Positions 23,089 to 34,029 of a stretch of 64,000 nt of DNA are shown in pieces. How positions within the stretch are numbered: position 1 is the stretch's first letter; every line of letters starts with the position of its first letter. This stretch comes from Boletus sp. NGJ (lineage: Eukaryota > Basidiomycota > Agaricomycetes > Boletales > Boletaceae). The DNA is taken from assembly GCA_019096195.1 (NCBI GenBank), contig JAGTXK010000064.1, forward strand, positions 124,001 through 188,000, written 5' to 3'. Below the pieces are notes generated by a model. That model saw only the letters and a program-made list of their open reading frames with translations, made no database searches and was not told where the DNA came from. The position numbers were made by a program, and so were the translations under genes.

Positions 23089-25012
23089 ATGAGGATGTTA
23101 CAATTCCTCGCTCTTCTTACACTCTTTACTATGACCAAGTCGGTGCCGCAGGCGGCGTCATATACCAACTGTGTAGGCACGATCTCATCACTGAGCGATG
23201 TGGACGCTGCAGTTCAGTGTACAACTGTGAACATTTATGGATTCACAGTGCCAGCTGGACAGACGTTCAGCCTTGACTTGTTGCAAGGCAGTACTGTCAA
23301 CATTTGTGAGTGATTCCTTGCATTTTTTTTGTGTTTGGTTGCATCGCTCGACGACTTGCCTCAGTGGGAGATTTCCAGTTTGGAAATAAATCCTGGTCCG
23401 GTCCTTTGTTCAAGATCATGTGGGTCGAGTTTGGGTTTGTTGAACGCCATTGCTCTTTGACTAACTCCGAATTGTTGGTGACAGTGGGGAGGACATCACA
23501 TGTGAGCCTGCTTCGAGTATATTTCAGCTCGATTCTAATGATACACCTTCAGTCAACGGAAACGGGCACCTCTGGGATGGCGGTGGATCTTTCTACTGGG
23601 TAAATGGCCTCAGTGATTATGTAGGTTGTCAATGCCTGACCTATCACAGGACGGTCTCGGAGGTAGTGGTGGCCTCAACAAGCCTTCTCCCATGATGCAG
23701 TGCGTAGATCCTACTGAAGTCGTGTCATCCCTAACTTGGTATTATAGGATCCTGATTACGGGAACGATGTCCGTACGTGATTGCCTGTTATATGTTATTG
23801 TATCACACCTGACCTGATTTCAGGGTGTCCACGTCATCAATTCCCCCGAAAGATGCTTTTCCATAAATAGTTTTGGCCAGCTGGTCCTCAGCGGTATCAT
23901 TGTTGACGACAGTGAGACACTAATTTCTCTCGCGACTAACTTTTTCGTCGACTTTTGAATGTAAAGGTCAAGGAGCGCTCCCCAATACTAACAGCAAAGG
24001 CCTTCCGGCTGGTAATTGGCACTCATCATTACGCGGAAGAACTTAAACATTGATTTAACCACAGGACGCAACACCGACGGTTTCGACGTCTCTGGAAATG
24101 ACATTGCCATCAAAAACAGGTAAAAGATGTGTATCTGTCCCGTTTTCATGTAGCACTGATAGAGGTGGCCAAGCACTGTGATCAACCAGGTACTTGTGAT
24201 TCTTCTCTGGCTCTGGTGAAATTTTTTATACTCACCTCGTATTCAGGATGATTGCTTGGCTATCAATAAGGGGAAGAACATTGTATTCGAAGATAATTAC
24301 TGCGAAGGTGGTCACGGTATATCCATCGTACGTGGTCTTACTTGGCCGCTGAAATGCGTAGATTCTCATGATCCATGCTACAGGGCTCAATCTCCTCCAA
24401 CGTTGTCGTTGAGAATGTCACCATTCAGGGCAACATAGTCGTTGATAGGTACTTCATTTCAGCTCGATACACAAAAGCTGTTCAAACTGTATTAACTTCT
24501 CACAGCGCAAATGGGTTCCGTATCAAGACTAAAAAAGCTGCGATCAACAGTAGCGTCTCTAATATTACCTATTCCGTATGCAAATCCATCGCATCTAGCC
24601 AGTACTAGTCGCACTCACTGTACCTATTATCAGGCCAACACTGCGAGGAACTGTACCAATTATGGTGTGCTGGTTACTCAGAGCTACCCCGAGTCGACCG
24701 GGACACCAGGAAATGGCGTTACTATATCTGTGAGTAGCCTTGTCAAGAACCATGCAAGTACTGATTCAATGTCAATGATAGGACATCCGCTTCAACCAGG
24801 GCACGACCGACGTCAGCGTGGCGAGTAATGCTGATATGGTTGTTCTGAACTGCGGTGAAAGTTCTTGTTATGGTACACTCCCATCCGTTTCAAACAGCGG
24901 GAAATGATCATCAGTTTCCGCAGGGTCCTGGGATTTCTCAGGCTTGACAACGAGTGGCGGCAAGGTCGGCCAGATTACAAACAACCCTCATGTCACTGGT
25001 TATCCCCAGTAG
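23089..25012 (+). CDS. Secreted polygalacturonase, GH28
   Basis: This pectin-degrading enzyme hydrolyses alpha-1,4-galacturonide bonds in plant cell walls. A signal peptide ([18 protein letters not shown]) leads into the beta-helix. The four GH28 signatures occur in order: NTDGFD near 24070-24090, [11 protein letters not shown] near 24185 and 24247-24280, a GGHGISI loop near 24305-24325, and FRIKT near 24515-24530. The gene is cut into about 14 short exons with 45-70 nt introns; for example [26 protein letters not shown] and [13 protein letters not shown] join across introns. The protein of about 365 aa ends HVTGYPQ. It looks intact and is consistent with a plant-associated or saprotrophic lifestyle. 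Whether it acts endo or exo is not certain; the length and motifs favour endo. Confidence 0.9.
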
Positions 25013-25250
25013 ATCCAGTCTTTTCTCGGTGAATATTTATACGGGTACATAGTGATTATTCGTAGCTGGTACTCGAATCATTCATGAGAGGGAGGCTCCG
25101 ACTCGGAACTGTCCACATAGGATAGGGGTCTGAGCTCCGCTATTGCCCTTTCCATTTAAGGTAATCCTCTAAGCTCCCTCAAACATACGCGAAATTTCTC
25201 CGAGTCGTCTCTTTGCTTGCTACCTCGCCTGCCAGCGAGTCGGCCCTCCG

Positions 25251-28200
25251 ATGAATGCTTGCGACGAAGAGTTTTGCTGGCTCTGTTCAATGCCGGGCTC
25301 TTGTTGTAACTGCGAATTCTCTGATTTCACTTGGTCGACACCTACATCCCAAGAGTCGTGCGCCTTCGATGATCGCGAAAAAGAAAAACAAGCAAATTTC
25401 GATGTGGGCGAACTAGCATCTCGTACGATCGACGGAAACTGTCTTTTAGGGGATTCCTCGGTTGAAGATCCAGACTTTGAAATAAATGACATAGTACCAT
25501 GTCCAGGACGTCGGTCACAGCAACCATGTGCGGCGAGCACTCCGAAGAACGATGGTTACGCTGAAGAATGGAAATCACCCGGCGCGATGCCCCCTCCGGA
25601 TTCTTCCTCTCCTGATGGTCTCGGAACCGACTCCTCGCCATTCTCGACGGATCCGGCCCTGAACCGCGAGGACGTGAGCGAGGGTCGACTTTTGTTTTGT
25701 CGCCTACGTGACAGTGGTCAATTCGGGGTCAAAGCACGAGAAGTCTCGTTTGCTCAGACCGACATGGGTGCTGGTTTGCAGGTCCAAGGTCACCTTGCAG
25801 ATACGTCCGAAAAGAGCCCCTCGGCATCCGAGTGTATCGCTGCTCAAGGATACCTCGATGAGCGTCTGCGTGCGATAAGCGAGCAACAAGTCGTGGCAGA
25901 CGACGTTTCAGTGGATGTGCAGGGTATATGCGCGGTGATGACCCGAACAGCTATCGAACGACCGAACAACCTTGGAAGAACCGGCAAGGTCGACCCTGTA
26001 TCTGTTCAGAGGAGTCTCGTACACGCTGCTCGAAAGAGAGCCGTTCTTTCAGGTCCTACCATCCTCGACTTGGCGATATCGACCGAACTCGAATCTGCTT
26101 CGTCGCACAGCACCGAGAATGATAGATCACACGATACCACAACCACGAGCCGCGAAACAAACGGAAACGATGGTGTCCCTTTCAATACGCCTCCTCGCAG
26201 AGTGTCTATCCTTTCGGTTTCTTTCCCGGCGCAGGCTACACTCGATGGTCGTCTGAAACGACGCCATTCCTCAGTCGGTTGTCCCCCGAAATCGAAGAAG
26301 ATGAAGCTTGATCGAGTCGTGTCTCATGTTTCCTGTGCCAGCGACTCGAGTGTCGAACTCAAATACCAAGCGACGGAACCTGCAAGTATACGACGCGCGC
26401 GGTCATTGAGATCCGAAGTCTCTGCGTGCTCGGGAGAGTCGACGGTACGTCCATCGTCACCATGTTTGCAAAAACGTCGTAATCAATGCGCATACATGCG
26501 TTTCTCTCCCAGGATTCGTTGGTCCTTTTCTACCCTTCCCCCCTAAGCTTACCGACCTTCCGACCTTGCCTGGACAGAGATTATCCACCGACGGTTCCAA
26601 GCACCCCACTCCCCAATTCCGTGGACTATGCCCGATCGAAAGCAAACCCTTTGGCTCGAACGGTGGCAGTCTATCGCCGTAGATCCTCGAACAGCCCCAC
26701 GATTCCCCCAGTCCCCATCATCGCACCACCTACACGCATCAGACCCACATTTGTCCATTGCGCTGAAGATCAAGCGATTGACCGGCTTCATGCTCTTCTC
26801 CACAGGGAACGATCGGAACGCGAAAGGGATGGTTTGAATGTCCACGATGAGAAACGCAGGGAGCGATTGAAAGCAGTTTATGGGACAGATCTGGCCTTTT
26901 CGCGACGAGACAGTGCGAGTACTTCCGACTCGAGCGACGGCCTTGGTCAATGGGAAGAAGAGAGTACGCTCTCTGCGATCGAGTGCCCAGAGAGCCAGGA
27001 GTCAGCAGCGAACGTGAAGATCCTCCCTGGACAGTATCGGCTTGTCAGTCAGGAAACCTGGTCCAACACATTCAGCATCACAAACGACCTTCGGAAAGAG
27101 GTTATAGGATGGATACTCAAGGTGCGATCAACCCCCAAGTGGATCGGTGTGTTTTCATGCAAACCTCACCTCGGCCTTAGAAACTCCCGAAAGAGCCGGT
27201 ATCATATAAAAAACCGTCTCGAGATGAATGTCATCTTGGTGTTGATCTTTACGACCAGCTCACGAACTCACGCCAGACGCGGTTTCACGCGGCACAGTTA
27301 TTTCAGAGGTACTTTCTTCTTTCCAGGAAGGTTCAGGTTTGGAGTGAGGCGCGCAAGCACGAACTTTTCGAACGGGATTCCAGGATATCGCGTCTCACCT
27401 CCCATTTGGAGAGGGGCGTCTGGGATCTCGCGGTTGCATGCATAGCATTGAGCGTCAAGGTATACAAATAGTTTGGTTTTCTTTTCTTTTTGGAAACCAA
27501 TTCAACGGTCATTAGCTTCATCGTGACTGCCTCCCGCCACTCGGCCCGGTATACACTTCCGAGTTTCTTGACATGGCACCCTATGCAATGACCCATGCGG
27601 CGTTTGAAGTGAGTACTTATTCGACGACTCCGGTTGATGTGGGGTCCTGATTCTACGATGTCCAGCTCGCACAGCATGATGTCATGTACACATTCGAGTT
27701 TCTGCTGGGGAGCTGCACGCCACAAGATGTCTTGGACGAACTGTGGGATGCGTTGCCTACCTTGCGTAAGGCGACTGCACCGATACGAGACGGTTGGGTA
27801 GTCGTTCAATGTGTGACTTGGGATAAGCTATTTGAATCGCTCTTCGGTAAGTCTCCGTTGATGCTAGCGACGCATCGATGTCTGAACACGAAAGTTGATG
27901 TGCAGAACCAGACATGTTGCAATATCCAGTTAGCTTGCTTACGGCAGCGGCACTCATCGAGGGCCTCCTTTTCGCGCTCGCACGTCACTACAGGGCGGAA
28001 GCGGAAGCTAACGTTTGTAAATGCAAGACTCCAGAATCGGCCCCTGAGTGTGTCCCCGACGGTGCCGAGCCGACGTCGTGGCAGATTCATCACTTTGAAG
28101 CGAGCCAGTTGGTAGACGACGTCATTTTGGACGTCAAAGATGTGCTTCAGCTTTCCGACGTGAGTCGCATATAATTCTCGTTGCACTAATGTTGGCCGAC

Positions 28201-28265
28201 AGCATCACTTGCAGATGGAGCTGGATGAATGCAGGACTTGGTTAAGCTATGTTGGCCAGGAATAA
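25251..28265 (+). CDS. Cyclin-fold protein with long disordered N-terminus
   Basis: Exon 1 (25251-26444) encodes a disordered region starting with Cys-rich MNACDEEFCWLCSMPGSCC. Exon 2 (26513-27121) continues with an Arg-rich helix (LHALLHRERSERERD) and reaches RKEVIGWILK, the start of a cyclin N domain. The next exons give DLYDQLTNSRQTRFHAAQ, LFQRYF, WDLAVACIALSVKFH and LPPLGPVYTSEFLDMAPY, then MYTFEFLLGSCTPQDVL. The last exons carry a second helical bundle (MLQYPVSLLTAAALIEGLL) and end WLSYVGQE with taa at 28263-28265. This matches fungal B-type-like cyclin folds that activate a CDK in the nucleus; the specific partner is unknown. About 870 aa is long for a cyclin. The start is the first ATG of the open frame. 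Confidence 0.65.
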
Positions 28266-28403
28266 GCCTATCATTGGAAATTTTGGGCCCTACGCTTGTA
28301 CACTTTGGCATGCTTGTGTAGCCTTCCTAATTTGTGTAAATGATCGCATCGATGACGTCGATACGAGGTGTGGAATGCACGATCGGTGCACCGGCGGCGA
28401 GGG

Positions 28404-28410
28404 TATAAAA
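28404..28410 (+). promoter_or_regulatory. TATA box of the DUF2945 gene
   Basis: tataaaa lies 35 bp before the ATG at 28439, in otherwise GC-rich flank. Confidence 0.5.
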
Positions 28411-28438
28411 GCAGACGAATAATGTAGACTCGAATTAT

Positions 28439-28830
28439 ATGGCAGACTCGAACAAGCTCGAAGAGGGACAAGAGGTGTCGTGAGTGGCCTCCTCTCGTGG
28501 GCGAGTCTTCACTAGCACTGACTGGCTCGAAGTTGGAACTGGGGTGGCGGGCAGCCTTCGGGCAAGATTGCGGATGTCGTCGAGGAAGGCACTGTCAAGG
28601 TGATGAGCAAGAAGGTGTGTCTCGTCCATCAATGACACGAACCTCGCTGACACACTTGAGCCGTAGGGTAATGCCGTGAGTCGGAACGCGAAAGAAGGTG
28701 ATCCTGCCGTCAAGATTTCTCGCGAGGGGGTGAGTGTTGTGTCAGTCTGGGAGCGCCTTGTTGATTATCTTTGGCACAGAACGACGTAGTCAAGCTCGCG
28801 CACGAGTTGAAAGGGGTGGACAAGAAATGA
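28439..28830 (+). CDS. Small DUF2945 (hypervirulence-associated, Tudor-like) protein
   Basis: Four exons (28439-28479, 28533-28614, 28667-28729, 28780-28830) join to give about 78 aa: MADSNKLEEGQEVSWNWGGG, then QPSGKIADVVEEGTVKVMSK, then KGNAVSRNAKEGDPAVKIS and REGNDVVKLAHELKGVDKK. The WNWGGGQPSG core and the VSRN and PAVKI.REGN pattern are those of DUF2945 proteins, found in bacteria and fungi and described as hypervirulence-associated with a Tudor-like barrel. The molecular function is unclear. No signal peptide is seen. It is too short and too spliced to appear as one frame, but every junction has a good GT-AG pair. Confidence 0.85.
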
Positions 28831-29157
28831 AGAAGGGACCGTCGCCAACACGTGTGATGTTGTTATGTACACGGCGTGGGAAGAAATGGAATTTGGACGA
28901 GCACTTCACATCGTCGCTTGAAGCCGCCTTCCGTTCTCTCCCTGCTCCTGTTCTTTTCGTCTCACTCTCGTTACGACCGTCAGGACAACCACGACCAACC
29001 TATCTTGCTAACTCGACGTGCTTCCATCTCTTTTGTTCGTGCTCTCGAAACATCTCATCAGTCCATCTATACCCGATACCCATCACCTGCCAACTAATAT
29101 CCTATATCCCATACTCTTGTAAAATCTGCACAGTAAGCTCTTCTCGATCTACAAAAC
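28831..29157 (+). promoter_or_regulatory. Promoter and leader region of the xylulokinase gene
   Basis: This pyrimidine-rich stretch (ctcctgttcttttcgtctcac and similar, from about 28940) leads to the ATG at 29158, as is usual for well-expressed fungal genes. No distinct TATA box is seen. Confidence 0.4.
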
Positions 29158-31968
29158 ATGGCCCCGGGTCCCAAAGTGGGTCCAGCGCTATTTCTTGGAC
29201 TCGAACTCGCTACCGATCAACTCCGCGCATCGATCGTTGACGAGAGTCTGGAGCTCGTGGGGGTCGAGTGTGTAGACTTTGATTCCGAATTATCCGAATA
29301 TCAGTGAGTGTACTCCCCATACCGATCCTGTTGGTCACTCTTCTTGTGTTTTATCTCGTACTTTGGCCCCCCAAAAAATCTATCACACTTATCAAGTGGT
29401 GCTGACGCTCAATCAGGACGCAGGGTGGTATATTCACGACGCCGGGAGATGCTTACACGACCCCAGTCGATATGTGGGTGAAAGCCCTAGGTGCGGCACT
29501 TCGCGGAATCAAAATTTTCAGCTATCAACGATTTACTAATTTGGGCTTTTTGATAATTCTCTCGATCATAACTTTATTCGGCACGTGTTCGACATAAAGA
29601 CTTTCTCCTAGAAAAACTTTCCAGAAACTGCGACCTAACGAGAATAAAATCGATTGGCGGTTGTGCTCAGGTGCGTTTCACGTCGTCGCCACCTCTCGCT
29701 GGCTCTTGTTTGTTGGTCGGTAATCCGACCCTCGGCATCCTTGTTTGTAGCATGCCGTCGTCTGGTGGAAATCTACCCCGATCCCTTCATTCCCCGCGTT
29801 GGACCCACGACTTCCGCTTCACTCCCAGCTCCTTCCAAACACGTTCTCGTTGGCCAACACCCCCGTCGCACAAGACACATCCGCACATACACATGCGTTG
29901 GCCCTCGAAGCACTTCTTGGAGGTCCAGACATCATGGCTGCGCGCGTCGGTACGTGTGCCAATGCATCGATTCTCGCAGCTCAGCTCCTTCGCATCCGGG
30001 AGTCTTGGACGTCTGACGTGTGGGCACGTACGGGCAAGGTGCAGCTTGCAAGCACGTTCGTCGCGAGCATGATCGTCGGCGAGTGGGTGAACATGGGCGA
30101 GTCGGAGGCATGTGCGACTGGCATGTGGACACATTCCAGTGGCCAAGGCAGTCCAACCCAGGGACACTGGGATGACGGTGTCCTTGAAATCGTCGGTGGT
30201 AGTCGAGAGGAGGGACGAAGGATCCGAGGGTGGCTGGGTGAGGTCGACTTGGCAAGTGGCAGGAAAGTCGCCAACGTGTCGCGGTATCTGTGTGAGAGAT
30301 TTGGATTTGAGCCTGGTACGTGTTGCACTTGTATAGACGTTCACGACCGATTTTTAATTCTCTCAGATACCGTCGTCACACCATTTACTTCTGATTATCT
30401 TTCTGGATATCTTTCTCTCTGTCCGTCTCCTGGAGATGCGGTACTATCGTTGGGACCAATGGACAGCCTCCTCGCACCCGCACAACACTATCATCCCACC
30501 CGCCTTTACAATTTATTTCCGCATCCAGCACAGGACCCTGGAGAAAAGCGCAGATACATCGCTATGCTAACGAGCAGGTAAACCTTTTTCCGTCGTTTCT
30601 ACGCATTGCCTAACGCCTGGTTCAGAAATGCTGATGTTCCTCGTGCCTTGGTTCGAGACATGTACACCAAGAGCTGGAGTGCTTTTGACCGTCTCGTCGC
30701 TATCGTCCCTCCTGGCGGCTCCATCGGGTACGTGAGCATCATCTGGGAGGAGATGGATCCCGACCCTAAATTACACGTGTCGCTCTGCACCTAGGCTCGA
30801 CGACAAGCTTTTCAGCTTTTGGTTGTTGCAGGGTGATAGCTATCCGCTATCACACGTCAAGGGAATCTACCGCTTCGAAACGGGCATCAAAGTCAATGAA
30901 TTCAGAGATCTTCGTGCAAATCCGCGATGTCTTCTCGAGAGTCAGGTTCTCTCCTTCCGTGTCCGATGGTCCCGGATGATAACAACCGGTGTGCTGGGGT
31001 CCAACATCAACCGCAATCGTGGGAATGTGCAGACACCAGGGCCGAGTCCGATCGCAACATCTGCTCCAAGTGGTCGTGCAGCAAGTCATGGGCTCTCGTT
31101 TGATCCGTACGACTACTCGCCCTTGCCAGCTCGGATGTTGGTCACGGGGGCAGCAGCAAATTTCCCTTCGGTCGCCAACCTAGTTGGGGACGTCTTCAAT
31201 GCGCCGGTATTCATGCCAAACACGCAAGTAGACTCTGCTCAAGTCGTCCCGCATCGCAACGCTCCCGCGGGTGGATTCCCCAGTCGAGCGTCTCTTGGCG
31301 GGGCATACTTTGCACGCTGGATCTGGGCCAAGGAGCGTAGTTCTGCCAGTGGTGGTTCTGGGACTGGTAGAGGTCTTGGTGGGTTTGAGGAGGAGATAAG
31401 GAGGCTACATGGGAAGCGGTGGGTTGCATCTGGTGGAACACCGCTACGCACCAACGTGAACGGACCTCTGGGCGGGAGCGGCGGGAGTGGTGCCAACAGT
31501 GGCACTAGCACGCCGTATGGACACCCGCGATCAGGTCTCGGTTCCAGTATCGTCGTGGAGGAAGAGGAGGAGGAGATGGAGGAGATGGAACGAAGTGGCG
31601 GGATGCTGAGCGCGTCGGTGTTTGCAGGCGGGTTTGCAGATCGGGATCTCGGGCGGGACATTGGGCGGATGCGGACGCTGACTGGATCGACCGTAGACAC
31701 GAACACGAGCACGGGCTCGGGTGCGCCTTCGACGGCGTTGACGACGCCTGATTTGGGAGGCGGAGCGAGTCCAGGGGCGAATGGTAGTGGTGCCGCACCA
31801 CAGACGACAAGTCTCACTCCTGTGACGGCGATGCCAACTGCAGATTCGGAGGCCCAGATTGGGCTGGCAAAAGTAGCGGAAGCAGACGTGGACGCGTTCA
31901 TGACTTATGCAGCCATCGTTCCAGAGTATTGCAGGCTGGAGGGCATGCTGTGCAAAACGCTCGTGTGA
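29158..31968 (+). CDS. XKS1: Xylulokinase (FGGY family)
   Basis: This cytosolic kinase phosphorylates D-xylulose to xylulose 5-phosphate, feeding pentoses into the pentose phosphate pathway. The FGGY N-domain begins ALFLGLELATDQLRASIVDE and includes GGCAQHAVVWWKS and the ANASILAAQLL and EACATGMW blocks. The C-domain includes SPGDAVLSLGPMDSLL and RNADVPRALVRDMY. The last exon, ending at 31968, carries MLVTGAAANFPSVANLVGDV and FNAPVFMP, then ASLGGAYFARW. After that comes a low-complexity insert of about 170 residues with GGSGGSGANSG and an eight-residue glutamate/aspartate-like run before the terminal FMTYAAIVPEYCRLE helix. That insert is longer than I expect for the family. There are at least five introns. 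A decayed second copy lies at 44.0-44.6 kb. Confidence 0.93.
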
Positions 31969-32179
31969 TCGTGCGGCCTTTTCTTTCTTTTCTTTTTTTT
32001 TTGGATAGGGATTCTTTTCGTCTTTTTCTTTCGACCGGCTTGTGCGGTTACGGTTGGAATCGATCGCATCGATGGAAGATGGCGCATGCCGGAGCTAGAA
32101 GCCAGTATCTGTACTTCAATCAGCGTAAAATCAGAGCATTCCATCAACCTCCATCTGTATAGTACATATAATAGGATCA

Positions 32180-32720
32180 CGTCAATAAGTATGTATCTAC
32201 CGTTGGATTCCCAAGTGGTGTGAGGTTGCTAGTTTACTGTCCATTCGGGGTGTGTGTGACTGAACTCTCGATAGGGGCAAACGGACGTCACATCCACCGA
32301 TTACGAACGTCATGCGGCCGTCTGCGGTATAAAATCAGTCCTCTGAGCCCCCTCTTCTTGCCTTCAAGCACCATGTAGCAATTCTCTCACCAACGCCAAG
32401 GGAGGTACTTGCATGGACCTCTCTGAAGGTGACAATGTTTCCAGTGCGTTTCATCTAGAACCCTTCTCGTCCTTCAAGTTTTGAATTCATTCACCGGACA
32501 TGGCTTCGACAGTCACTAGCTATGGGTACCACAACGGAGACAACCAGGCGGTACGTATCTCATTTTTGGTTTTCTCGCGTCGCGCAGTTGACGACGACGA
32601 CACGAGAGTTTCGTTGACCACTTGTTGTTTTTTGGGTGTTCCCAATGCGGCGGCGGTCGGTGATGCGTATACTCTCCCCGGCGAGCAACAGCAACTTTTG
32701 CGTCGACCTCACCTGTAAAC
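32180..32720 (+). pseudogene. Broken ricin-B-type lectin copy
   Basis: This copy matches the promoter and coding region of the whole lectin gene at 44.6-45.4 kb: the shared tcgataggggcaaac upstream block, tataaaatcag, a LTNxxGGTCxDLS-type first segment and the VTSYGYHNGDNQA-type second. It is partial and broken. It sits directly downstream of xylulokinase, the same neighbour as the kinase scraps in the other copy. Confidence 0.7.
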
Positions 32721-33149
32721 GTTCTGGCACATAGCCTCCCTTTGGAGTTCCACGACCCATCGGATCAGGAAGTGTTTCATTTGGTAAACAAGTCTAAACC
32801 AAAAGTTGAGCGTTGCGTAGTCGAAACGGGTCTAACGTTGTGAATCTAGCTGTAAACATCGACCATCGCACACCAGGGTTCCTTACATGCCCGCATTCTG
32901 CCCGGGGTAGGTACCTATGAATGGCAGCGCAGTATCCGTTGGTTACCTCCTGCCTGTCAATGCGTGTCCGATTCTCATCCATTACTTGTGCTGATCTCGG
33001 CTTGGAGATCGAGGGTATAGAATTCTTCCGAGTTGATGATCCGCGTCAACCTACTCATAAATGACCGGTAACCGAGAATCAGGATTCAGCAGTAACCTCC
33101 CCACTAACTCATCAAAGTACTCACCCTCATCTACAGCCACATTGCCTCA
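32721..33149. other. Intergenic
   Basis: I see no gene, RNA or repeat here; it separates the broken lectin copy from the second dispersed-repeat copy. Confidence 0.35.
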
Positions 33150-33600
33150 GTAGGGGAACTGCGGAAGTGATGCGGAGTACCACGGTTGGTTCTGCCGTCA
33201 GTGATTTGAGCGGCGATCACGAAAAAGTTTGTCCGCGGTAAGTCGGCCAACACACTTTGACATCTACCCCTGCCCGCAGCAATGTTCCGATTCACGATCC
33301 ATCGAAAACATCCCGTGTCATCCGGTCTGCCCTTCCCCGTACGTCCCCTGCAATTGTCTGCCTCGTCTCGACCTTATCGCCCACCACGATGGCTTTGAGG
33401 AGGACCACCCTTTGTCGTGTCCATTCCCGCGTCAATCTCTTTCTATTCGGCGGTACCGAGGCCATGCATAAACACCCGAAGTTCGGACACCGTAATCGTA
33501 CTCATATAGCCTTTTCTGACCCGATGCATATCGAGACCACTCTTCAACTGCCGCAAAGACCACATGATCGATCGACCCACACTGACAAATCCTCGTGGAA
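33150..33600. repeat. Dispersed repeat, copy 2 of 3
   Basis: It resembles 9880-10245 and especially 36733-37290. The shared end reads atatag/atatatccttttct then gatcacg/gagaccact and ends at atcctcgtggaaat versus atctcgtggaaat. No protein is assignable. Confidence 0.45.
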
Positions 33601-34029
33601 ATAATCCGCACAACTTGTCGTTGAGGGCGACCTCTACGGCATTTCCGCCCCTCTAGCGGTAGTGTCGGATGCCAGGTCTGACTCGGAGTCTTGAGTGGCG
33701 TGTGGATACAAAGTTGGGTCTAACCAAGATTATATCCCATCACCGCCGATGGCATGAAGTCTTGAAGCAGTGGCCCATCAGACAAAATCTATACACCGCA
33801 TTTCTCCCTTTCGTTCATTTCAAGGTAGCTACTCCAGATCAGCACAGACCCATATCGAGAACAAGGAAACGTGTTTATACAGCAACTTTACGCACTGAGA
33901 GTAAACAGGAACACCTCGTTCTTTCACTCTCCGAACCCCACCGCTGTGTACGACCGGCCCGGGTGAGAATGTCGTCGACGAATACCGGTGTGTAGCAGTC
34001 CCGAGCAGCGACCGCACGATGCTGACAAG
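33601..34029. other. Unassigned sequence upstream of the WD40 gene
   Basis: A plus-strand frame at 33669-33995 has no recognised motif. The upstream exons of the WD40 protein, if any survive, would be here, but I cannot identify them. Confidence 0.3.
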
